Made by a program: the position numbers and the translations under genes. A stretch of 64,000 bases of DNA from contig JACOUT010000009.1 of assembly GCA_016177705.1 (NCBI GenBank), positions 521,519-585,518 of the forward strand. Reading direction: 5' to 3'. Every line of letters begins with the position of its first letter. The first letter of the stretch is position 1. This DNA comes from Deltaproteobacteria bacterium (GTDB taxonomy: Bacteria > Myxococcota > UBA727 > VGSZ01). Under the pieces are notes generated by a model, which worked only from the letters and a program-made list of their open reading frames with translations, searched no databases and had not been told where the DNA came from. This document shows, in pieces, positions 9,701 to 17,119 of this stretch.

Positions 9701-12292
9701 AGCACCGAGAGCCATGACGCCTGGGGCTTCGCCGAGACGAGCAAGGTGTGGCAGGGCTCCTCGACGCTGCGCTCGCAGGTCGATCGCATCTTCGATGAGG
9801 AGGGGCGCGTCGAGACCTCGACCGTGAAGATCGACGCGACCACCTCGGCGATGACGAGCACTCTGTACGCGGCGCCCGGCTGGGACCTCGTGGTGGACGT
9901 GGTCGAGCCCGACAATCACCACGTGCAGTACCAAATGGGCGACCTGTTCGGCGCGAGCGCCGACTTCGCGCGCACGCACAGGGTGGAACGCGGCGGCGCC
10001 GTGCAACAGCGGCTCGAGCACGCGCGCGACGGCGCCGTGGCGCGGGTCTTCAACTGGCCCTTGTCGACGTCGACGCCGGTCGCCGAGTACAGCTACGATC
10101 CGCTGCGGCGCTTGATCAAGGAGGACCGCACGTCGGCCGGGCAGGTGGTGGAGTACCAGTACGCGGACGAGATGCGCATCTCTCGCCGCGTCGTCAAGGA
10201 CACGCTGGGCGCCATCGTCGAGGACGTGCGCTACAGCTACGACGGCCTCGGCCGCCTGCTCACGGTAGCGGCGCAGGGCGGCGCGCAGATCACCCGCCTC
10301 TACCGCTACGACGACAAGGGCGCCTTCGCGGACACGTGGAACGGCGTCACGCTCAGCTCGGAGCACAACCGCGGGCGCGTGGCCTACGTCGAGGACGAGG
10401 ACGGCGCCACCTTCTTCGACTATGACGGGGCGGGCCGCGTCACCGCCATCGTGCGCTACGACGACCAGCTCGCCTTCTGGAACCCGGACGTGACACCGCT
10501 CGCGCGCACCGGGTTCGTCTACGGCAGCGCCGGCGAGCTGCTCACCATCCAGTATCCGAGCGGGCACGACGTCAACTACGTCTACGGCAACGACAAGGAG
10601 CGGCCGAGGTCCGTGACCTCGAGCGCATTTGGCACGGTGGCGGCGTCGGTCTTCTACGAGCCCTCGGGCGCGCCGCGCGCCTGGCGCTTCGGCGGCGGCG
10701 CCGGCGCGCGCATCGTGACGCGCGATCTTGCCGGCCGGGTCACGCGTCTCGTCGACAGCTACGCGGGCTCGACGTGGAGCGACGTCAGCTATACGTACGA
10801 CCTCGACGGCGACCTGATGAGCGAGACCGACAATTCGCCGTCGCATACGTGGCTACGGAGCATCACCACGGCACCGCAGAGCCGCGCCTACGACTATGAC
10901 ACCGCGCGGCAGAAGGACGTGCTCACGAGCTGGGTCGACAACGGCGTTCCTGAGAGCGTGGTCTACGACGACGCCGGCCGCCGTAGCACCGAGACCGACG
11001 GCGCCGACGCGTTCTCCTTCGCCTATGACCCGAGCTACCTGGAGCGCCTGCTCGGCAAGACCAACGACGCCATCACCTCGCGCGAAGAGGTGCTCATGCG
11101 CTACGACGACGCCGGGCGCGTCACGGCGCTCGACTGGTTCGCGGACGGCGGCGGCACCTGGGATGTCACCTACGGCTACGGCGGGCTCGGCAACCTCGAG
11201 ACCACCACCACGTCGTCAGGCACCACGACGGACAGCTACGACTTCGAGATGCGGCTCGTCAGGATCAAGGATCCCCTCAGCAACCTGCGGCGCATGCGCT
11301 ACGCGTGGGGCCGGTCGCCGCTCGAGGAGACGTACACCACGACGGCGGGGACCTGGCGCTACCAGAACATCTACCTGGCGGGCGAGCCCATCGCGCAGAT
11401 CGCGGAGTCGCCCACCGCGCCCGCGGCGCTGCGCCTCTTGCACACCGACCGCATGGGCCTGCCGAGGAAGATCGCGACCACCGGCGGCACCCGGTTGCAG
11501 CGCATCGTCTTCGACGCGTGGGGTAGCTCGAGCTCGATCAGGAACGACACCGTCACCGACACCGTGGTGGACCCGATGCCGAGCTGGCCGTGGCGGTACC
11601 CGGGGCAGCGGAACACGGGGTCGAACGGGTGGCGGCAGTATGTGGCCAAGGTGGGGCAGTACACGAGCGTGGATCCAATGCACGGCCTTTCGGTTCGCGA
11701 GGGCCTGGGACCCCAAACGTTCTCGTACGCAAGCGCACGGCCGTTCTCCGTCGTGGACCCGGCGGGAAGGCTTGGAATTGACACCGGGTCAATTCGAGGG
11801 TGCGCCGGTGGCTGCGCGAGCGGGGCGGACCTCCTCCGTAAATTCGACAACGCGCTCTACCGCGCCTACCGCGTGCTGCGCAGCAACGCTGCCTGCCGCG
11901 GCGCGCTTGCGGCGGCCGGGGTGGATGTGGACGCCATGGTTGGGATGTTCGGTGTTCCGTCGAATGTCAGAATCCGCGCTGAGAGCGACGCACCGTACGG
12001 CTACGCGCTCACGAACCGAGAGCGCGATGCCCTCACCGGCTGCCAGCGCGGCAACGGCCCCGGACTTGGCGCAACCACCGGCGGACACTTTAATGCGCAA
12101 ACGAATGAGGCCACCCTTTGCTGCGCGCCGCTTCGTGCGGGTGCGACCGATTGCGTTGCGCGCAGCATCGTGCACGAGCTCGCGCACGGCGCGGGTCTGC
12201 CCGGCGGCAAAGACGACCCAACCCATTTGCGCATCGACGACACGATCGCTGCCAGCTGCAGCCTCGGCGGGGGCGGGACATGTCCGCGCTAA
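6755..12292 (+). CDS. Sec-exported RHS-repeat protein with C-terminal HExxH toxin-like domain
   Basis: I chose the ATG at 6755 because it gives a signal peptide (MKCAACTW, hydrophobic SLFLSFSLSLC core, cleavage near ANA-C) and has GGGGGA upstream. The 1845-residue product has a Cys-rich N-terminus with a MopE-like metal-binding motif (EICANDLDDDCDG, near residue 170). A DUF6531-like block follows (GGPVDLWTRHMYVG, near 214), then many YD/RHS repeats (YSYDPLRRL near 1112, RYSYDGLGRLL). The RHS core ends with VGQYTSVDPMHG and FSYASARPFSVVDPAGR (about 1630-1672). The last 170 residues are a different, Cys-rich domain with HELAH at 1807-1811, a zinc-metallopeptidase signature. In RHS systems this tip is normally a toxin released in a neighbouring cell. 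Two small lipoproteins follow. Target and delivery route are unknown. Confidence 0.85.
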   Translation: MKCAACTWSESLFLSFSLSLCAALIHAGDANACSNSYDSSDPPPSCTVGIPGGWECTTALNTATWERAPGCMPRDPYVTEPPVECAEAASTLCPGCVRGRVCCESYPADYNGPSCHREIWRCLNDVCFVYAVDPCSGGSIGSPATYWSGRVDQAGDNCPACGQETIEICANDLDDDCDGSLAEDYGTCIIDVPCDGVDDQAIAQCDGTCRFRGGPVDLWTRHMYVGPHEVARVQSDQGGSADLTFELLFDSLRGGLEDDGAMKLDGTEDPHILDVGPGFRHRYADRLIVRKSPTPGQPGVVLWENERGRVHFYWVSAGQWLAEPGTNATLTQSGDTWRLVTPGGDVLEFVDTAAGTSNHPHDVDDQDDHVRLRAILPGASPARRILLLYEDDPTDASAPYDADTIPAPACTDLVPGAIESDCTPSRGLLVKVGVVFGTAAPFEHGPSFELGYTFGGGGAVPQQFLIAEIRNGADRIDGLAQGTYATLGYTSTTPRRLETVTSRIACTSTNDSCTAARYVWDASGDLTNVKRPATDASGTSALLLDEETFSWAGGAVTGHASLGTTLAFAGAGVGQATMQWTKNGAPFDFRFDGKGNPLACSDGSCGDAGEDKQYQRSADFQFAEAQGLFTLGPSVTKNIDGTSTFRRYTERGNVDFECVVVPKSAADAPGCALAGSTVTVTLGVMRRLERRYYDAVAAGAERLRVVAEYDPETANSEVFEFPDAPLAGWQAIEPDLTTCAALDPSFTSSLSNEYTLTVYDYDSDDDGSLDDTGLSTAEAPDLLPVRVNRAASSGGVVARTCTTWQRDDQGRVLTTRSFADGALTSTTTLLYFGVPADQTPSSGRLRTVTRYRDTGTATDPLVVLAECAASDRYDDEGQLACYLLPQPTGPASTVSLSTQAGNGVYARRRTMQVTDGTTTVTSYKNELASGALFESGVGDGVSGGAAEGNRVRRLYDGAGTAAQQLAPGAIEHYDAAGGLVWKSTESHDAWGFAETSKVWQGSSTLRSQVDRIFDEEGRVETSTVKIDATTSAMTSTLYAAPGWDLVVDVVEPDNHHVQYQMGDLFGASADFARTHRVERGGAVQQRLEHARDGAVARVFNWPLSTSTPVAEYSYDPLRRLIKEDRTSAGQVVEYQYADEMRISRRVVKDTLGAIVEDVRYSYDGLGRLLTVAAQGGAQITRLYRYDDKGAFADTWNGVTLSSEHNRGRVAYVEDEDGATFFDYDGAGRVTAIVRYDDQLAFWNPDVTPLARTGFVYGSAGELLTIQYPSGHDVNYVYGNDKERPRSVTSSAFGTVAASVFYEPSGAPRAWRFGGGAGARIVTRDLAGRVTRLVDSYAGSTWSDVSYTYDLDGDLMSETDNSPSHTWLRSITTAPQSRAYDYDTARQKDVLTSWVDNGVPESVVYDDAGRRSTETDGADAFSFAYDPSYLERLLGKTNDAITSREEVLMRYDDAGRVTALDWFADGGGTWDVTYGYGGLGNLETTTTSSGTTTDSYDFEMRLVRIKDPLSNLRRMRYAWGRSPLEETYTTTAGTWRYQNIYLAGEPIAQIAESPTAPAALRLLHTDRMGLPRKIATTGGTRLQRIVFDAWGSSSSIRNDTVTDTVVDPMPSWPWRYPGQRNTGSNGWRQYVAKVGQYTSVDPMHGLSVREGLGPQTFSYASARPFSVVDPAGRLGIDTGSIRGCAGGCASGADLLRKFDNALYRAYRVLRSNAACRGALAAAGVDVDAMVGMFGVPSNVRIRAESDAPYGYALTNRERDALTGCQRGNGPGLGATTGGHFNAQTNEATLCCAPLRAGATDCVARSIVHELAHGAGLPGGKDDPTHLRIDDTIAASCSLGGGGTCPR
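6785..6815 (+). repeat. 8-bp tandem repeat (TCTCTCTT) x 3.9 in the RHS signal-peptide codons
   Basis: Three perfect TCTCTCTT units plus seven further bases run without interruption through codons 11-21 of the RHS gene and encode the Ser/Leu/Phe core of the signal peptide. Eight is not a multiple of three. Gain of one unit would bring a stop at 6825-6827 into frame, and loss of one unit a stop at 6838-6840. The layout is that of a phase-variable contingency locus, although only four units are present. Confidence 0.85.
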
Positions 12293-12840
12293 CAGCGCGT
12301 GGCATCAGCGCAGCGCTTGTTTGCAGCACGGCGTGTGTTGGACATCCAACGCCGGTCCCACCACGCACGACACCGCGGATCGAGGTGTGCGCGGACCCGC
12401 AGTGGCCATGCATCGCGAGCGCTGCGCAGGCATTTGAGGGGCCCGGGTGCGTCCTCGTCGTCATTGCGGTGCGCCGTGAGGTCGTCGATTACCCATACGC
12501 CGAGCTGCGCGTGGTGGCGCGCGGCACCTCCGGCACCTGCGCCTGTGAGAAGAGCGAGTTCGATCTTTGGCACAAGTCAGTTGTCACGTCCCTCCGCCTC
12601 AACGACTGGAAGTGGACCCCTCACGGGTCCACTGGAGTCGTAGAGCGGCTCGATGCTGAAGCCATCGATCCAACCTACGGCAGGAACCATCTCTCAATTG
12701 ACGGACTGGTGATCTCTCGTCTCATCGTTGAGAGCGATGACACGGTCTGTGAGCTTGCTGCCGGACCGTGGGCCGCCATGAGTGGCGCTTCCGGACGGCT
12801 CCAGACGCCGCGGTGCGACGAGGAGGGCCAGAGGTGGTAA
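12280..12840 (+). CDS. small lipoprotein, candidate RHS immunity protein 1
   Basis: The ATG at 12280 overlaps the RHS stop by 13 bp, which suggests translational coupling, and gives a 186-residue product with a short lipoprotein-like signal (ISAALV, lipobox-like STAC at 16-19). The mature protein has paired Cys residues (CADPQWPC, GTCACE) around a segment AQAFEGPGC and YAELRVV. The next gene encodes a recognisable paralog with the same order: AFSGPAC, AELRVV, GACRCE, then LR-x-x-x-WK and SDDTVCELA versus TDDAVCDIA. A position directly behind an RHS toxin tip is where immunity genes are normally found. A lipoprotein would suit protection against an exported protease in the periplasm. No known immunity family is recognised. 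G+C is lower than in housekeeping genes nearby. Confidence 0.65.
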   Translation: MSALTARGISAALVCSTACVGHPTPVPPRTTPRIEVCADPQWPCIASAAQAFEGPGCVLVVIAVRREVVDYPYAELRVVARGTSGTCACEKSEFDLWHKSVVTSLRLNDWKWTPHGSTGVVERLDAEAIDPTYGRNHLSIDGLVISRLIVESDDTVCELAAGPWAAMSGASGRLQTPRCDEEGQRW

Positions 12841-13544
12841 CGATTTGCACCAAAACGGTGCCACTGGCCGTTGCTGTTGCCAGCGGGCAACGTGCTGTGG
12901 CGATTTGGTGCCGAGGCGCGAAGCCCCGGCTCTCCGCGCAGGCGTTCTCCTTCGGCGCCATCGCGGCCGCGGTGCTCGCGATGGGCTGCGCCATGCAACA
13001 GAGCGAGGTTCGCCCCTCGCAACCCCGGCGCGTCTCCCTGTGCGACGACACGAACCAGCGTTGCTGGACACCGCTTGCGCACGCGTTCAGCGGTCCGGCC
13101 TGTTTCTTGTTCATCGTAGACGTCGAGATGCAGGCGCCCCACGTTGCTCGCGCGGAGCTCCGCGTTGTTCGTGGGGAGCAGCCCGGAGCGTGCAGGTGTG
13201 AGCGCGCCGTTCTAGGTCTTCCGTCTGGGTTCGAAGCGATCCCACTGAGGGTCGATGAGTGGAAGATCGTGCCGGTCGGCCGGTTTGTGAGGCTCGCGGC
13301 ATTCAAGGCGCAGCCGGAGGCGTCCGTTCTGAGCAGCATCCGCTTCGAGACAGACGACCTCTACCTGGCCCCGGCCCTTCTAAAAACTGACGATGCGGTC
13401 TGCGACATCGCTGGTGCAAAGGGCGACCTCGGCCATGTGCTCATCGGACCGATGGAGCAACGGCCGTGCGAAGTACTCCATCCACGAGCTCCTAAGCTCA
13501 GCCAGTCGATTCAGTGTCAAGACCAAGCCTTGGCCGTGCCATGA
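12834..13544 (+). CDS. small lipoprotein, candidate RHS immunity protein 2 (paralog)
   Basis: I chose the GTG at 12834 because an ideal ribosome-binding site (AGGAGGG, 12821-12827) sits six bases upstream. It overlaps the previous stop codon (TAA 12838-12840). An ATG at 12768 in the same frame would overlap the neighbour by 73 bp and is less likely. The 236-residue product has an unusually long N-region before the hydrophobic GAIAAAVLAMGC (lipobox LAMGC, Cys52), so a GTG at 12897 is a possible alternative start. The mature part is homologous to the preceding gene over nearly its whole length, with conserved Cys, AELRVV, WK and DDxVC positions. Tandem duplication of a toxin-tip partner is the simplest reading. 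The second copy may be an immunity relic kept after a tip exchange. Confidence 0.6.
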   Translation: MVTICTKTVPLAVAVASGQRAVAIWCRGAKPRLSAQAFSFGAIAAAVLAMGCAMQQSEVRPSQPRRVSLCDDTNQRCWTPLAHAFSGPACFLFIVDVEMQAPHVARAELRVVRGEQPGACRCERAVLGLPSGFEAIPLRVDEWKIVPVGRFVRLAAFKAQPEASVLSSIRFETDDLYLAPALLKTDDAVCDIAGAKGDLGHVLIGPMEQRPCEVLHPRAPKLSQSIQCQDQALAVP

Positions 13545-13555
13545 ACCACGGCCAA
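13530..13555 (+). terminator. hairpin across the stop codon of the second lipoprotein gene
   Basis: TTGGCCGTG (13530-13538) and its perfect complement CACGGCCAA (13547-13555) are separated by eight bases that include the TGA stop. No T-run follows, so a Rho-independent terminator is only one reading. The hairpin would close the RHS operon before the next gene, whose ribosome-binding site starts 22 bases later. Confidence 0.4.
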
Positions 13556-13587
13556 AGCCGCCCGCGCCGCAACACCGGAGGAGCCGC

Positions 13588-14154
13588 ATGTTCCGCAAGC
13601 TGATGTTCGCATCACTCGGCGTCCTGGCCGCATCGACCGCGTCCTTCCTAATGCTCCGCGCCGGGCCGGCATTGAGTCGCGACGATACCGCGCAGGCCGC
13701 GAACCCCGTTGACCAGCCCGGGCATGAGGTTCTCGAATCGGAGTACCAGGCCCGCCTCGCCCTCAACGACGCGGCCGCCGATCGTTGGCGAGGCGCACAC
13801 GGCACCGGCGCACCCGCCTTCACCACCACAACCGGCGATGAACGAACCGTTGCCGCCGACGGCGGCTGCCCCGAGGGCACCCAGGTCTGGCTGCGCGACC
13901 GCATCACCGAGCTGTGCGCCCCGCTGTGCTCGGGCGACCAGGACTGCGGCCCCGAGGACGGCCGCTGCCGCATCCTCGACGCCGCGGACACCTCGGAGGC
14001 GCCGCCCAAGGTGTTGATCGACGATGTGCCCCCGGACGAGCTAGACGACTGGCTGGCCGGAACCGACCCGCGCAACCCGCCGGTGATGGTCTGTGACCCC
14101 TTCTGGGACGTCGAGGGCGCGCTCGACGCGGACCTGGTGGCGGTCGCAGAGTGA
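13588..14154 (+). CDS. exported Cys-rich protein of unknown function
   Basis: The ATG at 13588 has GGAGGAG a few bases upstream and gives a signal sequence or signal anchor (MFRKLMFASLGVLAASTASFLMLRAG). The upstream extension of the frame has no such start. The 188-residue product contains a compact Cys knot-like segment (LCAPLCSGDQDCGPEDGRC, about residues 109-127). That pattern is common in myxobacterial exported proteins with Dickkopf/EGF-like Cys spacing. The C-terminal part is acidic (DDVPPDELDDW). No catalytic motif is seen. It lies 43 bp behind the candidate immunity pair and might be part of that locus, but nothing in the sequence shows that. Confidence 0.6.
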   Translation: MFRKLMFASLGVLAASTASFLMLRAGPALSRDDTAQAANPVDQPGHEVLESEYQARLALNDAAADRWRGAHGTGAPAFTTTTGDERTVAADGGCPEGTQVWLRDRITELCAPLCSGDQDCGPEDGRCRILDAADTSEAPPKVLIDDVPPDELDDWLAGTDPRNPPVMVCDPFWDVEGALDADLVAVAE

Positions 14155-14377
14155 GCGAGGTGCGAGCACCCGCCGCCCCTACGCCGCGACCGTCCGGCTG
14201 CGCCGGCGCTTCGCGGCGGGCAGTGACGCGCGGACCACGGCGCCGGCAGCGCCGTCGCGATCGGAGCGACGCGTGAAGCAGGCCACCGCGAGCGCCGTCG
14301 AGCGGCGCACGGCTTGCCACGCCCGCTGCTCAGGGGGCCCCGGCGCCCCTGGCGCCGGTGGGCCCGGAGGGCCGGCT

Positions 14378-14393
14378 GTTGGCGCGCGCCAAC
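14378..14393. terminator. perfect palindrome between convergent genes
   Basis: GTTGGCGCGCGCCAAC is a 16-bp perfect palindrome, flanked by GCCG and CGGC that extend the dyad after a short bulge. It lies in the 291-bp gap (14155-14445) between two convergent genes. The gap otherwise holds only G+C-rich sequence with several smaller dyads and no supportable gene. A bidirectional terminator is plausible; a protein-binding site is the alternative. Confidence 0.3.
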
Positions 14394-14445
14394 CGGCGCG
14401 CGCCACGGCACGGCGCCGACGAATCGGCCACAGTGAACGACCACC

Positions 14446-15609
14446 CTACTCCGCAGACGCGGCGAGCACGACGTCGGTGGTGACGAGCGCGATGGTGACG
14501 ACGCCGAGCAGCGCGCCCGTCACGTACAGCCCGTTGGCGATGGCGGACGCGAGCTTCACGTCCTGCTCACGCTGAAAGAGCGTCAAGGAGTCGATCGGCT
14601 CGGGCTTCGAGTAGGAGGTGTCCGGCGTGGTGTCGTAGAGCGGCAGGTCGATGGTGCCCGCGTAGACGTCCTCGGCCACCAGGCCGCTCATCAGCGCCGC
14701 GCCGGTGACCACGATGGTGCCGACGCCGGTCGCGACGGCGGCGGGCCACAAGGAGATGCGCGCGTCGACCGGATCGGCGAGCACCTGCATCGGCGTCGCG
14801 TCTTCCACCGAGATGACGGTCTTCCACTCCGCCTTGCCGCTCTGGCGCACCCGGATCTCGTGCTGGCCCGGGTCGAGGTGCACGGTCAGCGAGGGCGCCT
14901 GGCCGCGATCTTCGCCGTCGACCACGATAGTGGCGGCGTCGCCGTCCTTGAGGCCGATGATGACGGGCACGCGCGGATCGACGGCGCGCCCGGTGAGCGC
15001 GAGCGAGGTGAGCTGCTTGGCGGCGTAGTAGTAGAGCTCGCGGTTGGCCGGCACCTTGCGTTGCTGCTGCGCCACGCGCGTGCCGTCCCTCGGGTTCACC
15101 ACCAGCACGGTGATGAGGAAGTCCTCGCCCACCTTGGCGACGTTGCCGCCGAGGATGATCGAGGCCTCGACCAGCTTGCCGACGCTGGCCATGCACAGCT
15201 CGGCGTCGCAGCCGAGCATCTGCTGGTTCGCCGAGGCGTCGAGTAGCAGCTTGATCTGGGTGGCGGTGATGGTCTCGCCGAGGTGGCTCTCGACCGCCTG
15301 GCCCTGCACCGCCTGGTTGATGGCGTTGGTCACCTCGAGGCCGGCGCCCTTGTCGACGACGTCCATGGCGAGCAGACGGGGCTTGGTGGGCGGGGGCAGG
15401 GGGCTCGCGGCGGGCGCGGGTGCCGTCGGCGGGGCGTCGGACGGCGGCGCGGCGGCCGGCGGGCTCTCGGTCACTGGGGCGGCGGGCGGCGGAGCGGCGG
15501 GCGGCGGAGCGGCGGGCGGCGGAGCGGCGGCCGGCGGGGTCTCGGCCGGCGGTGCGGCAGGCGGCGTGGCCGCCTGGCCGAGGAGCGCGAAGGCAAGGGC
15601 GAGCAGCAT
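14446..15609 (-). CDS. PEGA-domain exported protein with Pro/Ala repeat
   Basis: The 387-residue product starts with a short signal peptide (MLLALAFALLGQA) and a proline/alanine-rich linker of about 55 residues, part of it coded by three identical 15-bp DNA repeats. A globular domain follows (about 75-200; KPRLLAMDVVDKGAG, CDAELCMASVGK). Then comes a PEGA domain (about 219-255) with the pattern TIVVDGEDRG-x-x-P and LDPGQHEIRVRQSG. Two predicted membrane helices lie near 283-303 and 357-380. PEGA domains are beta-sandwiches found in surface-layer and cell-envelope proteins. The middle domain resembles the TolB-N-like region that precedes PEGA in myxobacterial proteins, but this is by eye. The gene is divergent from 15671 and convergent with 13588. 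Confidence 0.75.
   Translation of the reverse strand: MLLALAFALLGQAATPPAAPPAETPPAAAPPPAAPPPAAPPPAAPVTESPPAAAPPSDAPPTAPAPAASPLPPPTKPRLLAMDVVDKGAGLEVTNAINQAVQGQAVESHLGETITATQIKLLLDASANQQMLGCDAELCMASVGKLVEASIILGGNVAKVGEDFLITVLVVNPRDGTRVAQQQRKVPANRELYYYAAKQLTSLALTGRAVDPRVPVIIGLKDGDAATIVVDGEDRGQAPSLTVHLDPGQHEIRVRQSGKAEWKTVISVEDATPMQVLADPVDARISLWPAAVATGVGTIVVTGAALMSGLVAEDVYAGTIDLPLYDTTPDTSYSKPEPIDSLTLFQREQDVKLASAIANGLYVTGALLGVVTIALVTTDVVLAASAE
15481..15525 (-). repeat. three perfect 15-bp tandem repeats
   Basis: GGCGGGCGGCGGAGC is repeated three times without a mismatch inside the PEGA gene. It codes in frame for the PPAAP-type linker units. Because 15 is a multiple of three, copy-number change would lengthen or shorten the linker without a frameshift. 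Confidence 0.85.
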
Positions 15610-15670
15610 GGCGCGACACTCGCCGCTCCCGCCCCTTCAGGCAAGAGGCGCGGCGGGCACGAGGTGCGCG

Positions 15671-16510
15671 ATGATGGCGCGCATGCACCGCGCGCTCGTC
15701 CTGCTCGTCCTGCTCACGACCGCGGCAGCGCTCGGCGCCGCCCCCGCGCGCGCCACCGCGCTCGGGCGCGAGCCAGGCGCCGGCCAGTTGCGACTCGTCT
15801 CGACCACCTTCGTCGGCCTGTGGGCCTACGACGACGAGGGCAACAACGTCGACGCCGACCCGCTGCGCGCGGCCAGCGTGGTCACCGACCTCGAGCTCGG
15901 CGTGGCGCCGCGGCTCACCCTGCGTGCCCACCTGCCGTGGACCATGGCCGCCGTGGTGAACGCCGGCGGCCTCGAGCAGCTCGCCGGCCCCGGCGACCTG
16001 ACGCTCGGCGGCCAGCTTCGCCTCACCGAGGAGGGGCCGGTGGCGCTGTCCGCGCGGCTCGACGTCAAGGCGCCGCTCTACCAGGGGGCGCCGACGGTGC
16101 GCGGCCGCTCGCCCGTGGGTGGCGCCGCGCTCGGCGACGGCCAGCTCGACGTTACCGGGCTCGTGCTGCTCGGCGGACGGCTGCCGTTCTCGGGCTTCCT
16201 CGACCTCGAGGCCGGCTACCGCCTGCGCACCGGCGACGTCACCGACGCGGTGGTCGGCGGCGGCCGCGTGGGCATCCGCCTGCTCGAGCGACGCTTCCTG
16301 GTGGCGCTGCGCTTCGACACCGTGGTGACGCTCGACGCCGACCCGCTGCGCCAGGAGCGCCTCGGCCGTGGCATCGCCGCGCTCGGGCCCTGGCTGGCGG
16401 TGCGGCTGGTCGACGCGCTCCACCTCGAGCTGGGTGCTTCGTGGGTCGGCCGCGGGCGAAACGCGCCGGGCGGCATCGAGCTGTCGAGCGGGCTGTGGCT
16501 ACCGTTCTGA
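15671..16510 (+). CDS. outer-membrane beta-barrel-like protein
   Basis: The first ATG of ATGATG is preceded by GAGG at the right distance (15661-15664). The 279-residue product has a signal peptide (MHRALVLLVLLTTAAALGAAPARA) and then a long run of alternating amphipathic strands with many Gly, Leu and Arg residues (ELGVAPRLTLRAHLPW, GRVGIRLLERRFLVALRFD). It ends in LSSGLWLPF, with the terminal Phe that BamA recognises. This is the look of a 10- to 12-strand outer-membrane barrel of the transporter/MetA-phenol type. Substrate is unknown. Its 3' end overlaps the convergent gene by 12 bp. Confidence 0.7.
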   Translation: MMARMHRALVLLVLLTTAAALGAAPARATALGREPGAGQLRLVSTTFVGLWAYDDEGNNVDADPLRAASVVTDLELGVAPRLTLRAHLPWTMAAVVNAGGLEQLAGPGDLTLGGQLRLTEEGPVALSARLDVKAPLYQGAPTVRGRSPVGGAALGDGQLDVTGLVLLGGRLPFSGFLDLEAGYRLRTGDVTDAVVGGGRVGIRLLERRFLVALRFDTVVTLDADPLRQERLGRGIAALGPWLAVRLVDALHLELGASWVGRGRNAPGGIELSSGLWLPF

Positions 16511-17071
16511 CGCGGGCTCGGCGAACAAGAGCACCGGGTCGGCCGCGACGCCGATGGTGAAGGTGGTCTGCAGCGGCAGGTCGTTGGCGGTGCCGTCGTC
16601 GAAGGTGGGCGCGCCCGGCAGCGCCAACCCGCGTGGCCCCCACAGCACGAGCGGCAGCGCCACGCGCGCCTCGAGCGCCAGCGCGGGCAACACCGGGAAG
16701 CGCAGCCCGAGCGAGACCAGCGCCCCGGCGCGGACGGCGACGGTGGCGCCGTCCGCCGAGACGCCGCCGAGCGGCCCGAGCGCGGCCAGCGCCCGCGCGT
16801 CGGTGTCGTCGAAGCGGTAGGCGAGCGAGAGCGCGCCGCCGAACAGGCCGAGCGAGGCAGGGGTGGTGGCGCTGCCGCCAAACCCAAGGAGCAGGCCCTC
16901 GGGGCGCAGCGACAGCGGGCCCGCCAGCGGCACGTCGACGCCGAGCGAGGCGGCCGCGCCGTGCGCGCGGCCGTCGGCGGCGCTCCGGAAGGCGTAGCCG
17001 GCGAGCAGGCTCGCCTCCGGCCCGGCGCGGGCGCCGCCTGCCACAAGCAGCACCGCCAACGCGTTGACCAC
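16499..17071 (-). CDS. exported beta-strand-rich protein, outer-membrane-like
   Basis: There is no ATG before the signal peptide, so I take the GTG at 17071, which yields MVNALAVLLVAGGARAGPE. The 190-residue product is dominated by strands (SLLAGYAFRSA, GALSLAYRFDD, ALEARVALPLVLWG), like the convergent neighbour, and may be a small barrel or a periplasmic beta-protein. The C-terminus (LLFAEPASER) lacks a terminal aromatic residue, so outer-membrane insertion is less certain. No ribosome-binding site stands out. The reading frame is supported by the signal peptide and by the absence of stops, but the exact start is uncertain. Confidence 0.55.
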   Translation of the reverse strand: MVNALAVLLVAGGARAGPEASLLAGYAFRSAADGRAHGAAASLGVDVPLAGPLSLRPEGLLLGFGGSATTPASLGLFGGALSLAYRFDDTDARALAALGPLGGVSADGATVAVRAGALVSLGLRFPVLPALALEARVALPLVLWGPRGLALPGAPTFDDGTANDLPLQTTFTIGVAADPVLLFAEPASER

Positions 17072-17119
17072 GAAGGGAAAGCGGCCTAACCGCGCGGTCC
17101 TGGCCAGGAGTCGACGTCG

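Noticed and set aside
6869..10846. A 1325-codon minus-strand frame opposite the RHS gene.
   Set aside because: Arg/Val/Ala/His-rich shadow of codon bias; no motif, and the plus strand has unmistakable YD repeats.
6755..13544. Prophage or insertion sequence around the RHS locus.
   Set aside because: No integrase, transposase or phage structural gene is visible; only the lower G+C of the tip and its partners hints at exchange.
14093..14575. A 160-codon plus frame in the gap after 14154.
   Set aside because: It starts inside the previous gene, has no ribosome-binding site and overlaps the PEGA gene; composition is that of a shadow.
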